From positions 124,001 to 188,000 of the forward strand of contig NZ_CP095481.1 of the NCBI RefSeq assembly GCF_023023025.1: a DNA stretch of 64,000 bases, read 5' to 3'. The stretch's first letter is position 1; the number at the start of each line of letters is the position of its first letter. This DNA is from Amycolatopsis sp. WQ 127309 (lineage in GTDB: Bacteria; Actinomycetota; Actinomycetes; Mycobacteriales; Pseudonocardiaceae). Below, one piece after another: positions 8,510-16,925 of the stretch. The notes under the pieces were generated by a model. It made no database searches. It was not told the origin of the DNA and saw nothing but the letters and a program-made list of their open reading frames with translations. The position numbers and the translations under genes are program-made.

Positions 8510-8532
8510 ACCTAGGTTACGGTGACCTAGGT
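8510..8532. promoter_or_regulatory. paired ACCTAGGT palindromes overlapping the padR start
   Basis: The 8-bp palindrome ACCTAGGT occurs at 8510-8517 and 8525-8532, spaced 15 bp, and the second copy overlaps the GTG start of padR at 8531. With no ribosome binding site upstream, the transcript is probably leaderless and the pair is a good candidate for an autoregulatory PadR operator. Confidence 0.6.
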
Positions 8533-9043
8533 GTGGATCGAGATCCTGCTGCTGTCGAGACTGGCCCGCGAACCGATGCACGGTTACGAGCTCCGCAAGG
8601 CCGTGGAGGCCTCGACCGGCCACACCTTGTCGAACAACTCGCTGTACCCGACGCTGCGGCGCTTCGTCGACGCCGGCGCGGTGAGCCGCAGCGCGGAGGA
8701 ACAGGAGGCCAAACCGCCGCGGCACGTCTACACCGTCACCGACGTCGGGCGGGAACTGCTGCACGACATGCTCGCCGACTTCCCGGACGACCTCGCGCTC
8801 AACGAAGCCGAGTTCCTCGCCAGGGTGGGAAACTTCGGCTGGCTGCGCGAAGGCGAGCGGATACGCGTCATCGACGTCCGTGACCGCGGGCTCGCGGCCG
8901 AACACGAGCGGCTGACCCGGCTGCTCGCCGACCAGGCCGATCCGTGGAGCCGCGCCACCATGCGGCACGTCTGCGAGCAGTTCGACACCGAACGCGCCTG
9001 GCTCGCCGAACTGAAACGAGGAGCGGTTCATGACCACCACTGA
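8531..9043 (+). CDS. PadR family transcriptional regulator
   Basis: A 170-residue regulator. The N-terminal winged helix reads [20 protein letters not shown], then [20 protein letters not shown] and [14 protein letters not shown], the standard PadR pattern; the C-terminal part is helical (dimerisation). The GTG at 8531 lacks a ribosome binding site and overlaps an ACCTAGGT palindrome, so translation is probably leaderless. Its 3-prime end overlaps the start of the following P450 gene by 14 nt, so regulator, P450 and ferredoxin form one operon. Confidence 0.85.
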   Translation: MWIEILLLSRLAREPMHGYELRKAVEASTGHTLSNNSLYPTLRRFVDAGAVSRSAEEQEAKPPRHVYTVTDVGRELLHDMLADFPDDLALNEAEFLARVGNFGWLREGERIRVIDVRDRGLAAEHERLTRLLADQADPWSRATMRHVCEQFDTERAWLAELKRGAVHDHH

Positions 9044-10244
9044 AGAAACCCCCCGGCTGCCCTTCGCCCGCGCCAACGCGCTCGCGATCGCGCCGGACTA
9101 CGAAGCGCTCCGGCAGCAGGCCCCGGTCAGCCGGGTGCTCACCCCCGCCGGCGACCCGGCGTGGCTGGTGACGTCGTTCGAGGAAGCCAAGGAAGTGTTC
9201 CGCGACAAGCGTTTCGGCCGGTCGCACCCGGCGCCCGAGCAGGCGTCGCGCATCTCCCACGCCGCGATCCAGGACGGCCCGAGCGGCGACTTCGACACCG
9301 AGGAGCAGGAGCACAAGCGGATGCGCCGGATGCTGGCGCCCGCATTCTCCGCGCCGCGGATGCGCGCCCTCGGCGACCGGATCGACGAGCTGACCACCCG
9401 CTGCCTCGACGACATGCGGGCGGCGCACGACGCCCACCCCGGCGAGCCGGTCAACCTGACCGAGCTGCTCGCCTTTCCCTTGCCGGTACTGGTGATCTGC
9501 GAGCTGCTCGGCGTCCCGTTCGAGGACCGCGAGCACTTCCGGAACCTGTCGGAGCGGATCGCCGTGATGGACGGCGGCGCCGACGCGCAGGCCGCGATGA
9601 CCGAGTTCAAGGCGTACATGACGGGCCTGGCCGACGCCAAGCGCGCGAACCCGCAGGCCGACGTCATCTCCGACATGGTCGCGGTCCAGGCCGACGACCC
9701 GACGTTCACCGACGACGACCTCGCGCGCATGGGCGCCGGGCTGCTGTTCGCCGGCCACGAGACGACGTCCACCCGGATCGCGATGGGCGTGCTGTTCCTG
9801 CTCACCGACACCGCCCGCCGCGACCGCTTCGCCGCCGATCCCGAAGGCGAGGTGAACCAGACCGTCGAGGAGATCCTGCGGATGACGGCCACCAGCGGCA
9901 CCGGCCTGCTGCGGTACGCGCACGAGGACGTCGAGGTCGCCGGGACCCGGATCATGCGCGGCGACGCCGTGCTCATCTCCAGCGACGCGGCCAACCGCGA
10001 CGCCGCGGCGTTCGCCGACCCGGACGAGTTCGACCCGGGCCGCACCCCGAACGTCCACCTCGCCTTCGGTACCGGCGCGCACGTCTGCATCGGCGCCAAC
10101 CTGGCCCGCACCGAGCTGCGGACGGTCTTCCCCGCCCTGTTCCGCGCCTTCCCGGACATGCGCCTGGCCGTCGGCCTCGACGACATCGCCGTCCGCGTGA
10201 ACCGCGTCGCGGGCGGCGTCGACCGCGTCCCCGTCACCTGGTGA
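9030..10244 (+). CDS. cytochrome P450 monooxygenase (second of two)
   Basis: A 404-residue P450 with AGHETT at 241-246, ExxR at 281-284 and the heme loop [10 protein letters not shown] with Cys353 as thiolate ligand. It begins [18 protein letters not shown] inside the 3-prime end of padR. The ferredoxin gene follows 10 nt after its stop. The pair is independent of the P450-ferredoxin pair on the other strand and differs from it in sequence. Expression is expected to follow PadR. Substrate is unknown. Confidence 0.9.
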   Translation: MTTTEETPRLPFARANALAIAPDYEALRQQAPVSRVLTPAGDPAWLVTSFEEAKEVFRDKRFGRSHPAPEQASRISHAAIQDGPSGDFDTEEQEHKRMRRMLAPAFSAPRMRALGDRIDELTTRCLDDMRAAHDAHPGEPVNLTELLAFPLPVLVICELLGVPFEDREHFRNLSERIAVMDGGADAQAAMTEFKAYMTGLADAKRANPQADVISDMVAVQADDPTFTDDDLARMGAGLLFAGHETTSTRIAMGVLFLLTDTARRDRFAADPEGEVNQTVEEILRMTATSGTGLLRYAHEDVEVAGTRIMRGDAVLISSDAANRDAAAFADPDEFDPGRTPNVHLAFGTGAHVCIGANLARTELRTVFPALFRAFPDMRLAVGLDDIAVRVNRVAGGVDRVPVTW

Positions 10245-10254
10245 GGAGCACCCT

Positions 10255-10449
10255 GTGAAGATCAGCGTCGACACCGGGAAGTGCGTCTCGTCGGGCCAGT
10301 GCGTGCTGCTGGCGCCGGAGACGTTCGACCAGAACGAAGACGACGGCACGGTGGTCCTCCTCGCTTCCGAGCCGAAGGGTGACGAAGAGGAGGTCCGCCA
10401 GGCGGAGCTGACCTGCCCGGCCGCGGCGATCCGGCTCGCCGAGGCCTGA
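10255..10449 (+). CDS. small ferredoxin, P450 partner ([3Fe-4S] type)
   Basis: A 64-residue ferredoxin, MKISVDTGKCVSSGQC at the N-terminus, with ligands Cys10, Cys16 and Cys54 (TCPAAAI). Position 13 is Ser instead of Cys, predicting a [3Fe-4S] cluster as in the other ferredoxin of this window. The GTG start has a GAGGAG ribosome binding site. Its position directly after the P450 gene makes it the electron donor of that enzyme. Confidence 0.88.
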   Translation: MKISVDTGKCVSSGQCVLLAPETFDQNEDDGTVVLLASEPKGDEEEVRQAELTCPAAAIRLAEA

Positions 10450-10491
10450 CCGCACCGCACCCGCGTCCGGTTTGCCGGTTAACCTTCAGCG

Positions 10492-11055
10492 GTGACCGAA
10501 CAGCCAGGCCGGAAGCGGGACGCCGCCGCGACGCGCCTGGCGCTGCTCGACGCCGCCGCGGACCTGTTCGCCGACCGCGGTTTCGACCGGACCACCGTGC
10601 GGGACATCGCGAAGGAAGCGGGCGCCAACCAGTCGCTGCTCTTCCGCTACTTCGGCAGCAAAGAGGCGTTGTTCGAGGCGGTCATCGCGCGGAACACGCG
10701 CGAGCAGATCGCCTCGAACGCGCCGGAACGGCTGTTCAGCGCGACGTTGCGCGCCATGCTGGAACCGGGCGGCGAGCGCAACCGCACGCTGGAGACGTAC
10801 CTGCGGTCACCCGGCAGTGACAGCGCCGCGGCCGCGATGCGGCAGGAGCTGGGCCGCGAGTACGCCGGCACACTGGCGGGCCTGACCGACGCACCGGACG
10901 CCGAGCTGCGCGCCGACCTCGCGCTGGCCTGGCTGCTGGGCATCGGCCTGGTCCGCGAGGTCACCGCCAAGGAACCCCTGGCCAGCGCGGACCCGGACGA
11001 CATCTGCCGCCTGGTGCTCGCCGCCACCCGGACCTTGCTGGAGCGCACCGAATAA
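10492..11055 (+). CDS. TetR/AcrR family transcriptional regulator
   Basis: A 187-residue regulator. The helix-turn-helix is at about residues 27-58 (DRTTVRDIAKEAGANQSLLF, then RYFGSKEALF), followed by a C-terminal ligand domain with LAWLLGIGLVREV. The GTG at 10492 has no clear ribosome binding site and may be leaderless. It stands alone after the PadR-P450 operon and before a bidirectional hairpin. Its target is not evident; it is the nearest TetR gene to the 7977-8000 palindrome. Confidence 0.82.
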   Translation: MTEQPGRKRDAAATRLALLDAAADLFADRGFDRTTVRDIAKEAGANQSLLFRYFGSKEALFEAVIARNTREQIASNAPERLFSATLRAMLEPGGERNRTLETYLRSPGSDSAAAAMRQELGREYAGTLAGLTDAPDAELRADLALAWLLGIGLVREVTAKEPLASADPDDICRLVLAATRTLLERTE

Positions 11056-11067
11056 CGCTCGATCAAA

Positions 11068-11093
11068 GCGGCACTTTCACGTGAAAGTGCCGC
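11068..11093. terminator. 26-bp perfect palindrome between convergent genes
   Basis: The left half GCGGCACTTTCAC (11068-11080) is followed directly by its exact complement GTGAAAGTGCCGC (11081-11093). It lies 12 bp after the tetR stop and 4 bp before the stop codon of the convergent dehydrogenase gene, so it would serve both strands as a terminator, though no T-tract follows. A related hairpin with a CACTTTC/GAAAGTG core is at 20323-20355. Confidence 0.6.
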
Positions 11094-11097
11094 CGCG

Positions 11098-13845
11098 TCA
11101 GGGCAACGCGCGCCGCAGCAGTTCCGCCAGGTGCACGGCCTGGCGGCCCGACTCCTGCGCGATCTGGGTCCGGCAGCTGAAGCCGTCGGAGACGACGACC
11201 GTGTCTTCCGAAGCCGCGCGGATCGCCGGGAGCATGCGGTCCTCCGCCACCGCCTTCGAGACGTCGTAGTGGCCGCGCTCGAAGCCGAAGTTGCCCGCCA
11301 GGCCACAACATCCCGAGTCGAGCGTCGTGTTGCGGACGCCCGCCGCCGCCATCGCCGACTCGTCGGCCGTGAAGCCGAGGACCGCGTGCTGGTGGCAGTG
11401 GACCTGGGTGATCGCGTCGACGTCCAGCGCCGCGAACGGGATCGGGGCGCGCTCCAGCAGCTCCGCGAAGGTGGCCGTGCGAGACGCCAGCAACGACGCG
11501 CGCTCGTCGTCCGGCAGGAGGGCCGGCAGGTCGCCGCGGAACAGCGCCGTGCAGCTCGGCTCCAGCCCGGCGACCTCGTACCCCGCGTCCAGGTAGGGCG
11601 CCAGCACGTCCAGGGTCCGGCGCAGCACCCGGCGGGCGACGTCGAGCTGACCGGTCGAGACCCACGTCAGTCCACAACAGACACCGCGGTCCGGCAGCAC
11701 GACGTCGTAGCCGGCCGCGGTCAGCACCTCGTGGGCCGCGTCGAGGACTGACGGCGTCAGGTAGTTGTTGAACGAATCCGGCCACAGCACGACTTTCCGG
11801 TCGCCGGAAGCGCGCCGCCGCAGGTCGGCCCGCGCCGTCGTGAACGGCTTCCGCGCGAACTCCGGCAGCGCGCGTTCCGGTGCGATCCCGCCCAGCCGTT
11901 TCAGCAGGCCGGACAGCCGCGGCGAGCGGCCGAGCGCGTTGGCCAGCCGCGGCGCCCGCGCGCCGGCCCGCAGCCACAGCGGCAGCCAGCCCATCGAGTA
12001 GTGCGCCGCCGGGCGCAGCCGCCGCCGGTAGTGCTGGTGCAGGAACTCCGCCTTGTACGTCGCCATGTCGACGTCCACCGGGCAGTCCGACAGGCATCCC
12101 TTGCAGGACAGGCACAAGTCGAGCGCGTCGTGGACCTCGGCGGAGCGCCAGCCGTCCGTGATGACCTCGCCGTTGAGCATCTCCGCGAGCAGGTGCGCGC
12201 GCCCGCGCGTCGAGTGCTGCTCCTCGCGGGTGGCGCGGTAACTGGGGCACATGACGCCGCCGCCGCTGGTGTTGCGGCACTTCCCGACGCCGACGCAGCG
12301 GCGCATCGCCTGCCCGAAACTCCCCCGGTCCTCGGGGTAGCCGAGCACGGTGACGTCCTCAAGGGACAGTGGGGCCGGGCGCACGCGCAGGTTCGCGTCG
12401 ACCTTGCGCGGCTCGACGATGATGCCGGGGTTCATCCGCCCCGCCGGGTCGAAGATCGCCTTGAACCGTGCGAAGACGGCCATCATCTCGGGGCTGTACA
12501 TCCGGGACAGCAGCTCCGAGCGGGCCTGGCCGTCGCCGTGTTCGCCGGACAGGGAGCCGCCGTGGGCCGCGACGAGGTCCGCGGCCTCCTCCAGGAACCG
12601 CCGGAACCCGGCGATCCCCTGCTGCGAAAGCAGATCGAAGTCCAGCCGCAGGTGCAGACAGCCCTCGCCGTAGTGCCCGTAGACGACGCTTTTGCGCCCG
12701 TGCGCGCGCATGAGGTCCTTGAACTCGCGCAGGTACGCGCCGAGCCGCTCCGGCGGGACAGCCGCGTCCTCCCAGCCCGGCCACGCCTCGGAGCCGTCCG
12801 CGAGCCGGGTCGCCAGGCCCGCGCCCTCCTCGCGGATCCGCCACAGCTCGCGCTGCGCGACCGGGTCGTCCAGCACGACGGACCCGGTCAGCTCCAGCGA
12901 CGCGGCCAGCGCGCGGGCGCGTCCGGCGGCCTCGGCCGGGTCCGCGCCGGCCAGCTCGACGAACAGCCACGCGCCGCCCGGCGGCAGGTCGTCGCCACGG
13001 CCGGGGAGCATCGCGACCAGCTCGGCGTCGACGCCTTCGACGGTCAGCGGCGACCACGGCAGGATCGACGGCACCGCGTCGGCCGCCGCGATGTCGGACG
13101 GGAAGCCCAGCACGGCCAGCACCCGGTGCCGCGGCAGCTCGGCCAGCGCGACCGTCGCCTCCAGCACCGTGACGCACGTGCCCTCCGAGCCGACCAGTGC
13201 CTTGGCGACGTCGAAGCCGTTCTCCGGCAGCAGGTGCTCCAGGCCGTAGCCGGAGACGCGCCGCGGCCACGTCGAAAGTTCCTTGCGCAGCAAGGCCAGG
13301 TTGTCCCGCACCAGCGCGCGCAGCTCGTCGAAGACCCGGCCTTCGGTCGGCTCGCCCGGGCCGAGCCGCAGCCGCGTGCCGTCGTAGAGCAGGACGTCCA
13401 GCGAGCGCACGACGTCGACCGTGCGGCCCCACGCCACCGAGTGCGAGCCGCACGCGTTGTTGCCGATCATCCCGCCGATCGTGCAGCGGCTGTGCGTCGA
13501 GGGGTCCGGGCCGAACCGCAGCCCGTGCGGCGCCGCGACGGCTTGGAGGTCGTCCAGCACGGTTCCGGGCAGCACCCGCGCGAGCCGCGTCTCCGGATCG
13601 AGCGAAAGCACCCCGCCGACGTGGCGCGAGGTGTCGATCACCAGCCCGGGCCCGCACGCGTTCCCGGCGACGCTGGTGCCACCACCGCGGGCGATCACCG
13701 GCAGGTCCCGGGCGCGGGCGGCGGCGACCGCGGCGACGACGTCGTCGACGGTCTCCGGCAGCACGACGCCCCGGGGCACGTGGCGGTAGTTGGAGGCGTC
13801 GGTCGTGTACAGCGCGAGCGTGGCGGTGTCGGTGAGGATCTCCAC
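11098..13845 (-). CDS. FAD-linked and Fe-S-containing oxidoreductase (D-lactate / glycolate dehydrogenase type)
   Basis: A 915-residue multidomain enzyme. First comes a PCMH-type FAD domain (VIARGGGTSVAGNACG, then TIGGMIGNNACGSHSVAWGR), then the FAD-oxidase C-terminal domain (YGHYGEGCLHLRLDFDLL, SGEHGDGQARSELL), then a ferredoxin-like segment with CVGVGKC, MCPSY and LCLSCKGCLSDCP for Fe-S clusters, and finally two cysteine-rich halves with CCGLTWVSTGQ and CCGLAGNFGFE. Such fused proteins oxidise D-2-hydroxyacids and pass electrons to the respiratory chain. The GTG at 13845 is preceded by GGGGG and gives a sensible N-terminus (VEILTDTATLALYTTDASNY). It is divergent from the PHP gene with 37 bp between start codons. 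The exact substrate is uncertain. Confidence 0.85.
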   Translation of the reverse strand: MEILTDTATLALYTTDASNYRHVPRGVVLPETVDDVVAAVAAARARDLPVIARGGGTSVAGNACGPGLVIDTSRHVGGVLSLDPETRLARVLPGTVLDDLQAVAAPHGLRFGPDPSTHSRCTIGGMIGNNACGSHSVAWGRTVDVVRSLDVLLYDGTRLRLGPGEPTEGRVFDELRALVRDNLALLRKELSTWPRRVSGYGLEHLLPENGFDVAKALVGSEGTCVTVLEATVALAELPRHRVLAVLGFPSDIAAADAVPSILPWSPLTVEGVDAELVAMLPGRGDDLPPGGAWLFVELAGADPAEAAGRARALAASLELTGSVVLDDPVAQRELWRIREEGAGLATRLADGSEAWPGWEDAAVPPERLGAYLREFKDLMRAHGRKSVVYGHYGEGCLHLRLDFDLLSQQGIAGFRRFLEEAADLVAAHGGSLSGEHGDGQARSELLSRMYSPEMMAVFARFKAIFDPAGRMNPGIIVEPRKVDANLRVRPAPLSLEDVTVLGYPEDRGSFGQAMRRCVGVGKCRNTSGGGVMCPSYRATREEQHSTRGRAHLLAEMLNGEVITDGWRSAEVHDALDLCLSCKGCLSDCPVDVDMATYKAEFLHQHYRRRLRPAAHYSMGWLPLWLRAGARAPRLANALGRSPRLSGLLKRLGGIAPERALPEFARKPFTTARADLRRRASGDRKVVLWPDSFNNYLTPSVLDAAHEVLTAAGYDVVLPDRGVCCGLTWVSTGQLDVARRVLRRTLDVLAPYLDAGYEVAGLEPSCTALFRGDLPALLPDDERASLLASRTATFAELLERAPIPFAALDVDAITQVHCHQHAVLGFTADESAMAAAGVRNTTLDSGCCGLAGNFGFERGHYDVSKAVAEDRMLPAIRAASEDTVVVSDGFSCRTQIAQESGRQAVHLAELLRRALP

Positions 13846-13882
13846 GCCCCCATTCAAGTCGATCGGTGGCACGATCCGCTGT

Positions 13883-14692
13883 GTGACGATCGACTTGCAC
13901 GCCCACAGCACGGCCTCGGACGGCACGACGCCGCCGGCGGACCTGCCCCGGCTGGCGGCCCGGGCGGGCCTGACCGTGGTCGCGCTGACCGACCACGACA
14001 CGTTCGCCGGCCTGGCTCTCGCGGCGCCCGCCGCCGCGGAAGCCGGGGTCGAGCTGGTGCCCGGCGTCGAGATCTCCTGCCGCCTCGACGAAGCCGAGGT
14101 GCACCTGCTCGGCTACTTCGCCGACCCGGCGGACGCGTCGCTGGCGGCCGAGCTGGAGCTGATCCGCACCGACCGCGCCCGCCGCGCGGTCCGGATGGTG
14201 GACCGCTGCCGCGAGCTGGGCGCGCCGATCACGCTGGCCCAGGTGGAGCCGATCGCCGCCGGCGCCCCGCTGGGCCGCCCCCACATCGCGGCGGCCCTGG
14301 TCGCGGCGGGCGTGGTGACGGACGCGTTCACCCCGGACTGGCTCGCCGACGGCGGCCGCGCGGACGTCCCGAAGCACGTCCTGCCCACGACGGCCGCGAT
14401 CGCCCTGATCCGCGCGGCCGGCGGCACGGCGGTGCTGGCCCACCCGCGCTCGTCGAAGCGCCGGGCGGAGGTGTCGGACGCCCAGCTGGCGACGTTGGCC
14501 GCGGCGGGCCTGGCCGGGCTGGAAGCGGACCACCCGGAGCAGCCACCGGAGGTCGGGCGGCGGCTGCGGGAGGTGGCGGCGGAGCTGGGCCTGCTGACGA
14601 TGGGCTCGAGCGACTTCCACGGCGACCGCAAGCCGGTCCGGCTGGGCGACTTCACCACGGCGCCCGAGGTGCTGGCCGCCCTGCGCCCCTGA
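13883..14692 (+). CDS. PHP-domain metal-dependent phosphoesterase
   Basis: A 269-residue single PHP domain. Metal-binding motifs appear in order: DLHAHSTASDGT, ALTDHDT, PGVEISC, RPHIAAAL, TAVLAHPR and GSSDFHGD. This pattern matches the family of 3-prime,5-prime-nucleotide or RNA/DNA phosphatases such as YciV (RNase AM). The GTG at 13883 starts the frame without a clear ribosome binding site. It is divergent from the FAD/Fe-S dehydrogenase. A long repeat array begins directly after the stop codon. Substrate is inferred only from family. Confidence 0.82.
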   Translation: MTIDLHAHSTASDGTTPPADLPRLAARAGLTVVALTDHDTFAGLALAAPAAAEAGVELVPGVEISCRLDEAEVHLLGYFADPADASLAAELELIRTDRARRAVRMVDRCRELGAPITLAQVEPIAAGAPLGRPHIAAALVAAGVVTDAFTPDWLADGGRADVPKHVLPTTAAIALIRAAGGTAVLAHPRSSKRRAEVSDAQLATLAAAGLAGLEADHPEQPPEVGRRLREVAAELGLLTMGSSDFHGDRKPVRLGDFTTAPEVLAALRP

Positions 14693-14696
14693 GCTC

Positions 14697-14845
14697 GAGC
14701 GCCCCAATGTGGCGTTGGGTGCATCCAACGCACCCAACGTGGCGTTGGGTGCATCCAGCGCACCCAACGTGGCGTTCGGTGCACCCAACGCACCCAACGT
14801 GGCGTTCGGTGCGTCCAACGCACCCAACGCCACATTGGGGCGCTC
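14697..14845. repeat. four 30-bp tandem units enclosed in a 26-bp perfect inverted repeat
   Basis: Units start at 14709, 14739, 14769 and 14799 with period exactly 30; each carries GTTGGGTGC or a variant and GCACCCAAC, so each can form its own hairpin. The whole array is bracketed by exactly complementary 26-nt ends at 14697-14722 and 14820-14845 (outer sequence GAGCGCCCCAATGTGGCG and its complement). It starts 4 bp after the PHP stop. It may work as a composite terminator or be an unstable repeat element. No gene was identified in it. Confidence 0.85.
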
Positions 14846-14887
14846 GGTGCCAGCCTGAGGTGAGCCGCGCGCCCCGGCCGACTCGCC

Positions 14888-14933
14888 GTGAGGGGCACCC
14901 CCAGGCGCTTACGGCCCTGGGGGTGCCCCTCAC
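14888..14933. terminator. long hairpin between PHP and amino-acid dehydrogenase genes
   Basis: Arms of 18 nt (14888-14905 and 14916-14933) are perfectly complementary, reading GTGAGGGGCACCCCCAGG on the left, around a 10-nt loop CGCTTACGGC. It lies 11 bp past the stop of the minus-strand dehydrogenase. The loop shares CTTACGGC with the otherwise different hairpin at 54760-54810. Confidence 0.65.
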
Positions 14934-14944
14934 GACCTTCGGCT

Positions 14945-15964
14945 TCAGCGGGCGCTGGGCGCGGTGAGGCGGCGCTCGGCCAGCGCGGCCGCCTCCCGCA
15001 ACGGCGTCGTCGAGTGCGCCCGCGCGGCCGTGAGGATGCCCTCCACCGTCCCTTCGATCGACTCGACGCGGGCCAGCGCGGCGTCGTGGTCCAGGCCCTC
15101 CGCCTCCCGCGAAAGCGTGTACAAGATCCCGCCCGCGCTCGCGACGTAGTCCGGCACCCACAGCACGCCCCGGGCGGCCAGCGCGTCCGCGACGGCGTCG
15201 TCGGTCAGCTGGTTGTTCGCCGGGCCCACCACCAGCGGCGTGTCGAGCCGGGCCACGCTCTCCGGGGTCAGCACGCCGCCCACCGCCGCCGGGATGACGA
15301 CGTCCGCCGGCAGGGTGAGCGCTTTCTCCGGCGGAGCCCACTCGAAGTCGCGAGCCTCGGCACGCTTCGCCGGGTCGACGTCCGAAACCACGACTGACGC
15401 ACCCGCGGCCTGCAGGCTCGCGGCCAGATGGGCCCCGACCGCGCCGTAGCCGCTGATCACCACCCGGCGACCGGCCATCGACCGCGTGCCCGACGCCGCC
15501 CGCAGCGCGGCGAGGACGCCGAGCGCCGTCGGGCCGCTGGACGAGCCCGTGCCGCCCGCGGACTCGGGTGTGCAGAACGCGTGCGGCGAGACCTCGCGCA
15601 GCACCAGCATGTCGGCCGGGCCGGTACCGACGTCCGGGCCCGCGAGGTACGCGCCGTCGAACGAGGCGATCAGCTCGGCGTGGTCCAGAAGGACGTCCCG
15701 CCGTTCCGCCGTTGAGAGCACCCGGCCCGGCTCCAGCGCGATGACGCTCTTCGCGCCGCCGAAATCGAGCCCGGCGACCGCGCACTTCGCGGTCATCGCC
15801 GCCGAGAGGCGCAGGACGTCGTCGACGGCGTCGGTCAGGCTCGGATAGGCCTTCAGGCGGCAGCCGCCGACGGCGGGGCCGAGGACGCTCGAATGGATCG
15901 CCACCATCGTGGTGACGCCGGATCGGCGGCCACGGCGGGCGATGAGCTGCTCATGTGCGGTCAT
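14945..15964 (-). CDS. Leu/Phe/Val-type amino-acid dehydrogenase
   Basis: A 339-residue NAD-dependent dehydrogenase of the Glu/Leu/Phe/Val family. The glycine-rich substrate region GPAVGGCRLKAYPSL is followed by the catalytic-Lys segments MTAKCAVAGLDFGGAKSVI, the Asp motif AGPDVGTG and the Rossmann motif VVISGYGAVGAHLAASL. It reversibly deaminates a branched-chain or aromatic amino acid to the 2-oxoacid. The start is ATG at 15964 (MTAHEQ); an in-frame ATG at 15970 is possible. It is divergent from an Lrp-family regulator, the classic arrangement for feedback by the amino acid. Confidence 0.85.
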   Translation of the reverse strand: MTAHEQLIARRGRRSGVTTMVAIHSSVLGPAVGGCRLKAYPSLTDAVDDVLRLSAAMTAKCAVAGLDFGGAKSVIALEPGRVLSTAERRDVLLDHAELIASFDGAYLAGPDVGTGPADMLVLREVSPHAFCTPESAGGTGSSSGPTALGVLAALRAASGTRSMAGRRVVISGYGAVGAHLAASLQAAGASVVVSDVDPAKRAEARDFEWAPPEKALTLPADVVIPAAVGGVLTPESVARLDTPLVVGPANNQLTDDAVADALAARGVLWVPDYVASAGGILYTLSREAEGLDHDAALARVESIEGTVEGILTAARAHSTTPLREAAALAERRLTAPSAR

Positions 15965-15988
15965 GGGCATTGAAGTTAGAGTGATCGT

Positions 15989-16010
15989 CGGCGATGTCGA
16001 CATGTCGCCG
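15989..16010. promoter_or_regulatory. dyad in the dehydrogenase / lrp promoter gap
   Basis: Arms CGGCGA (15989-15994) and TCGCCG (16005-16010) flank a 10-bp centre containing GTCGAC, between the divergent start codons at 15964 and 16042. This is a plausible binding site for the adjacent Lrp/AsnC regulator. Confidence 0.45.
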
Positions 16011-16041
16011 AACTAAATTCGGCAACCACGAGGAGCACCCG

Positions 16042-16500
16042 GTGCTGGACGAACTTGATTCGGCGATCGTGCGCCTGCTGCAGGAGGACGCCCGGCAGAC
16101 CAACCGCGAGATCGCCCGGAAGGTCGGCATCGCGCCGTCGACGTGCCTCGAACGGATCCGGCTGCTGCGGGAGCGCGGCGTCATCCGGGGTTACCACGCC
16201 GACATCGACCTCGCGAGCCTCAACCGCGGCGTCCGGGCCCTGGTCGCGGCGCAGGTGCGGCCGCTGAGCCGGGCCGTCATCGACGCCTTCCAGCGCTCGA
16301 TCGCCGAACTGCCGGAGGTGCTTTCGGTCTACGTGACCGCGGGCAGCGACGATTTCCTGATCGAAGTCACCGCCCCCGACATCGACGGGCTGCACGCCTT
16401 CCTCACCGACCGCCTCGCGATCCGCCGGGAGATCGTCGGCTTCCGCACTTCGATCATTTTCCGGCACCTGCGAAAGACGACGTTGGAACCACTGGCCTAA
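16042..16500 (+). CDS. Lrp/AsnC family transcriptional regulator
   Basis: A 152-residue regulator. The N-terminal helix-turn-helix reads LDELDSAIVRLLQEDARQTN, then REIARKVGIAPSTCLERI; the C-terminal RAM effector domain contains LSVYVTAGSDDFLIEVTAPD. The GTG at 16042 has a GAGGAG ribosome binding site 8 nt upstream. Divergent position next to an amino-acid dehydrogenase indicates that it senses an amino acid and controls that gene. Confidence 0.88.
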   Translation: MLDELDSAIVRLLQEDARQTNREIARKVGIAPSTCLERIRLLRERGVIRGYHADIDLASLNRGVRALVAAQVRPLSRAVIDAFQRSIAELPEVLSVYVTAGSDDFLIEVTAPDIDGLHAFLTDRLAIRREIVGFRTSIIFRHLRKTTLEPLA

Positions 16501-16626
16501 GGGGTACCCGGACGAAGACTGCGCATCACCCCTGAATACACCCCCTGAATACCCGGATTCGCACGCTGAGAGGGGAAACTGCCGGTGGTGAAGCGTCTAA
16601 TGATTGCGACGGAAGGAGGCACCGCC

Positions 16627-16884
16627 ATGATCACCACGTTGAACCATCGTGAGCGGGCCACACTGAGAGCCGTGGCCGAGGGTCACGCCGAAATCAGCTG
16701 CAGCTGCGAGCCCGACCTCTTCATCGACGGCCTGAGCTGCTGCGACCAGTCCACCGTGCACCGGCTGGCCCGCCTGGGCCTGATCGCGCCGGCCCGCCCG
16801 GGCAAGTGCGGCCAGCGCGTCCCGGCACTGCTCACCGAAGCCGGTTCGCAAGCACTGGGTGAGGTCTTCGCGACCGCCGCGTAA
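16627..16884 (+). CDS. small Cys-containing protein of unknown function, possible HTH
   Basis: An 85-residue protein beginning MITTLNHRERATLRAVAEGH. The ATG at 16627 sits 8 nt after a near-ideal GGAAGGAGG, which decides the start. The first half has a Cys-rich stretch (SCSCEPDLFIDGLSCCDQ), and the second half looks like a short winged-helix end: STVHRLARLGLIAPARPG, then PALLTEAGSQAL. It may be a small DNA-binding or metal-responsive protein. Upstream, CCCCTGAATAC occurs twice around 16527-16551. I do not recognise a characterised family. Confidence 0.65.
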   Translation: MITTLNHRERATLRAVAEGHAEISCSCEPDLFIDGLSCCDQSTVHRLARLGLIAPARPGKCGQRVPALLTEAGSQALGEVFATAA

Positions 16885-16925
16885 TAACGTTGCCGCGCAG
16901 TGGGAGCCCTGCCAGCATCGCCCGA

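Noticed and set aside
12001..14967. A 988-codon plus-strand frame opposite the FAD/Fe-S dehydrogenase
   Set aside because: It runs antisense to a gene with clear FAD and Fe-S motifs and continues through the repeat array, where no protein would be expected.
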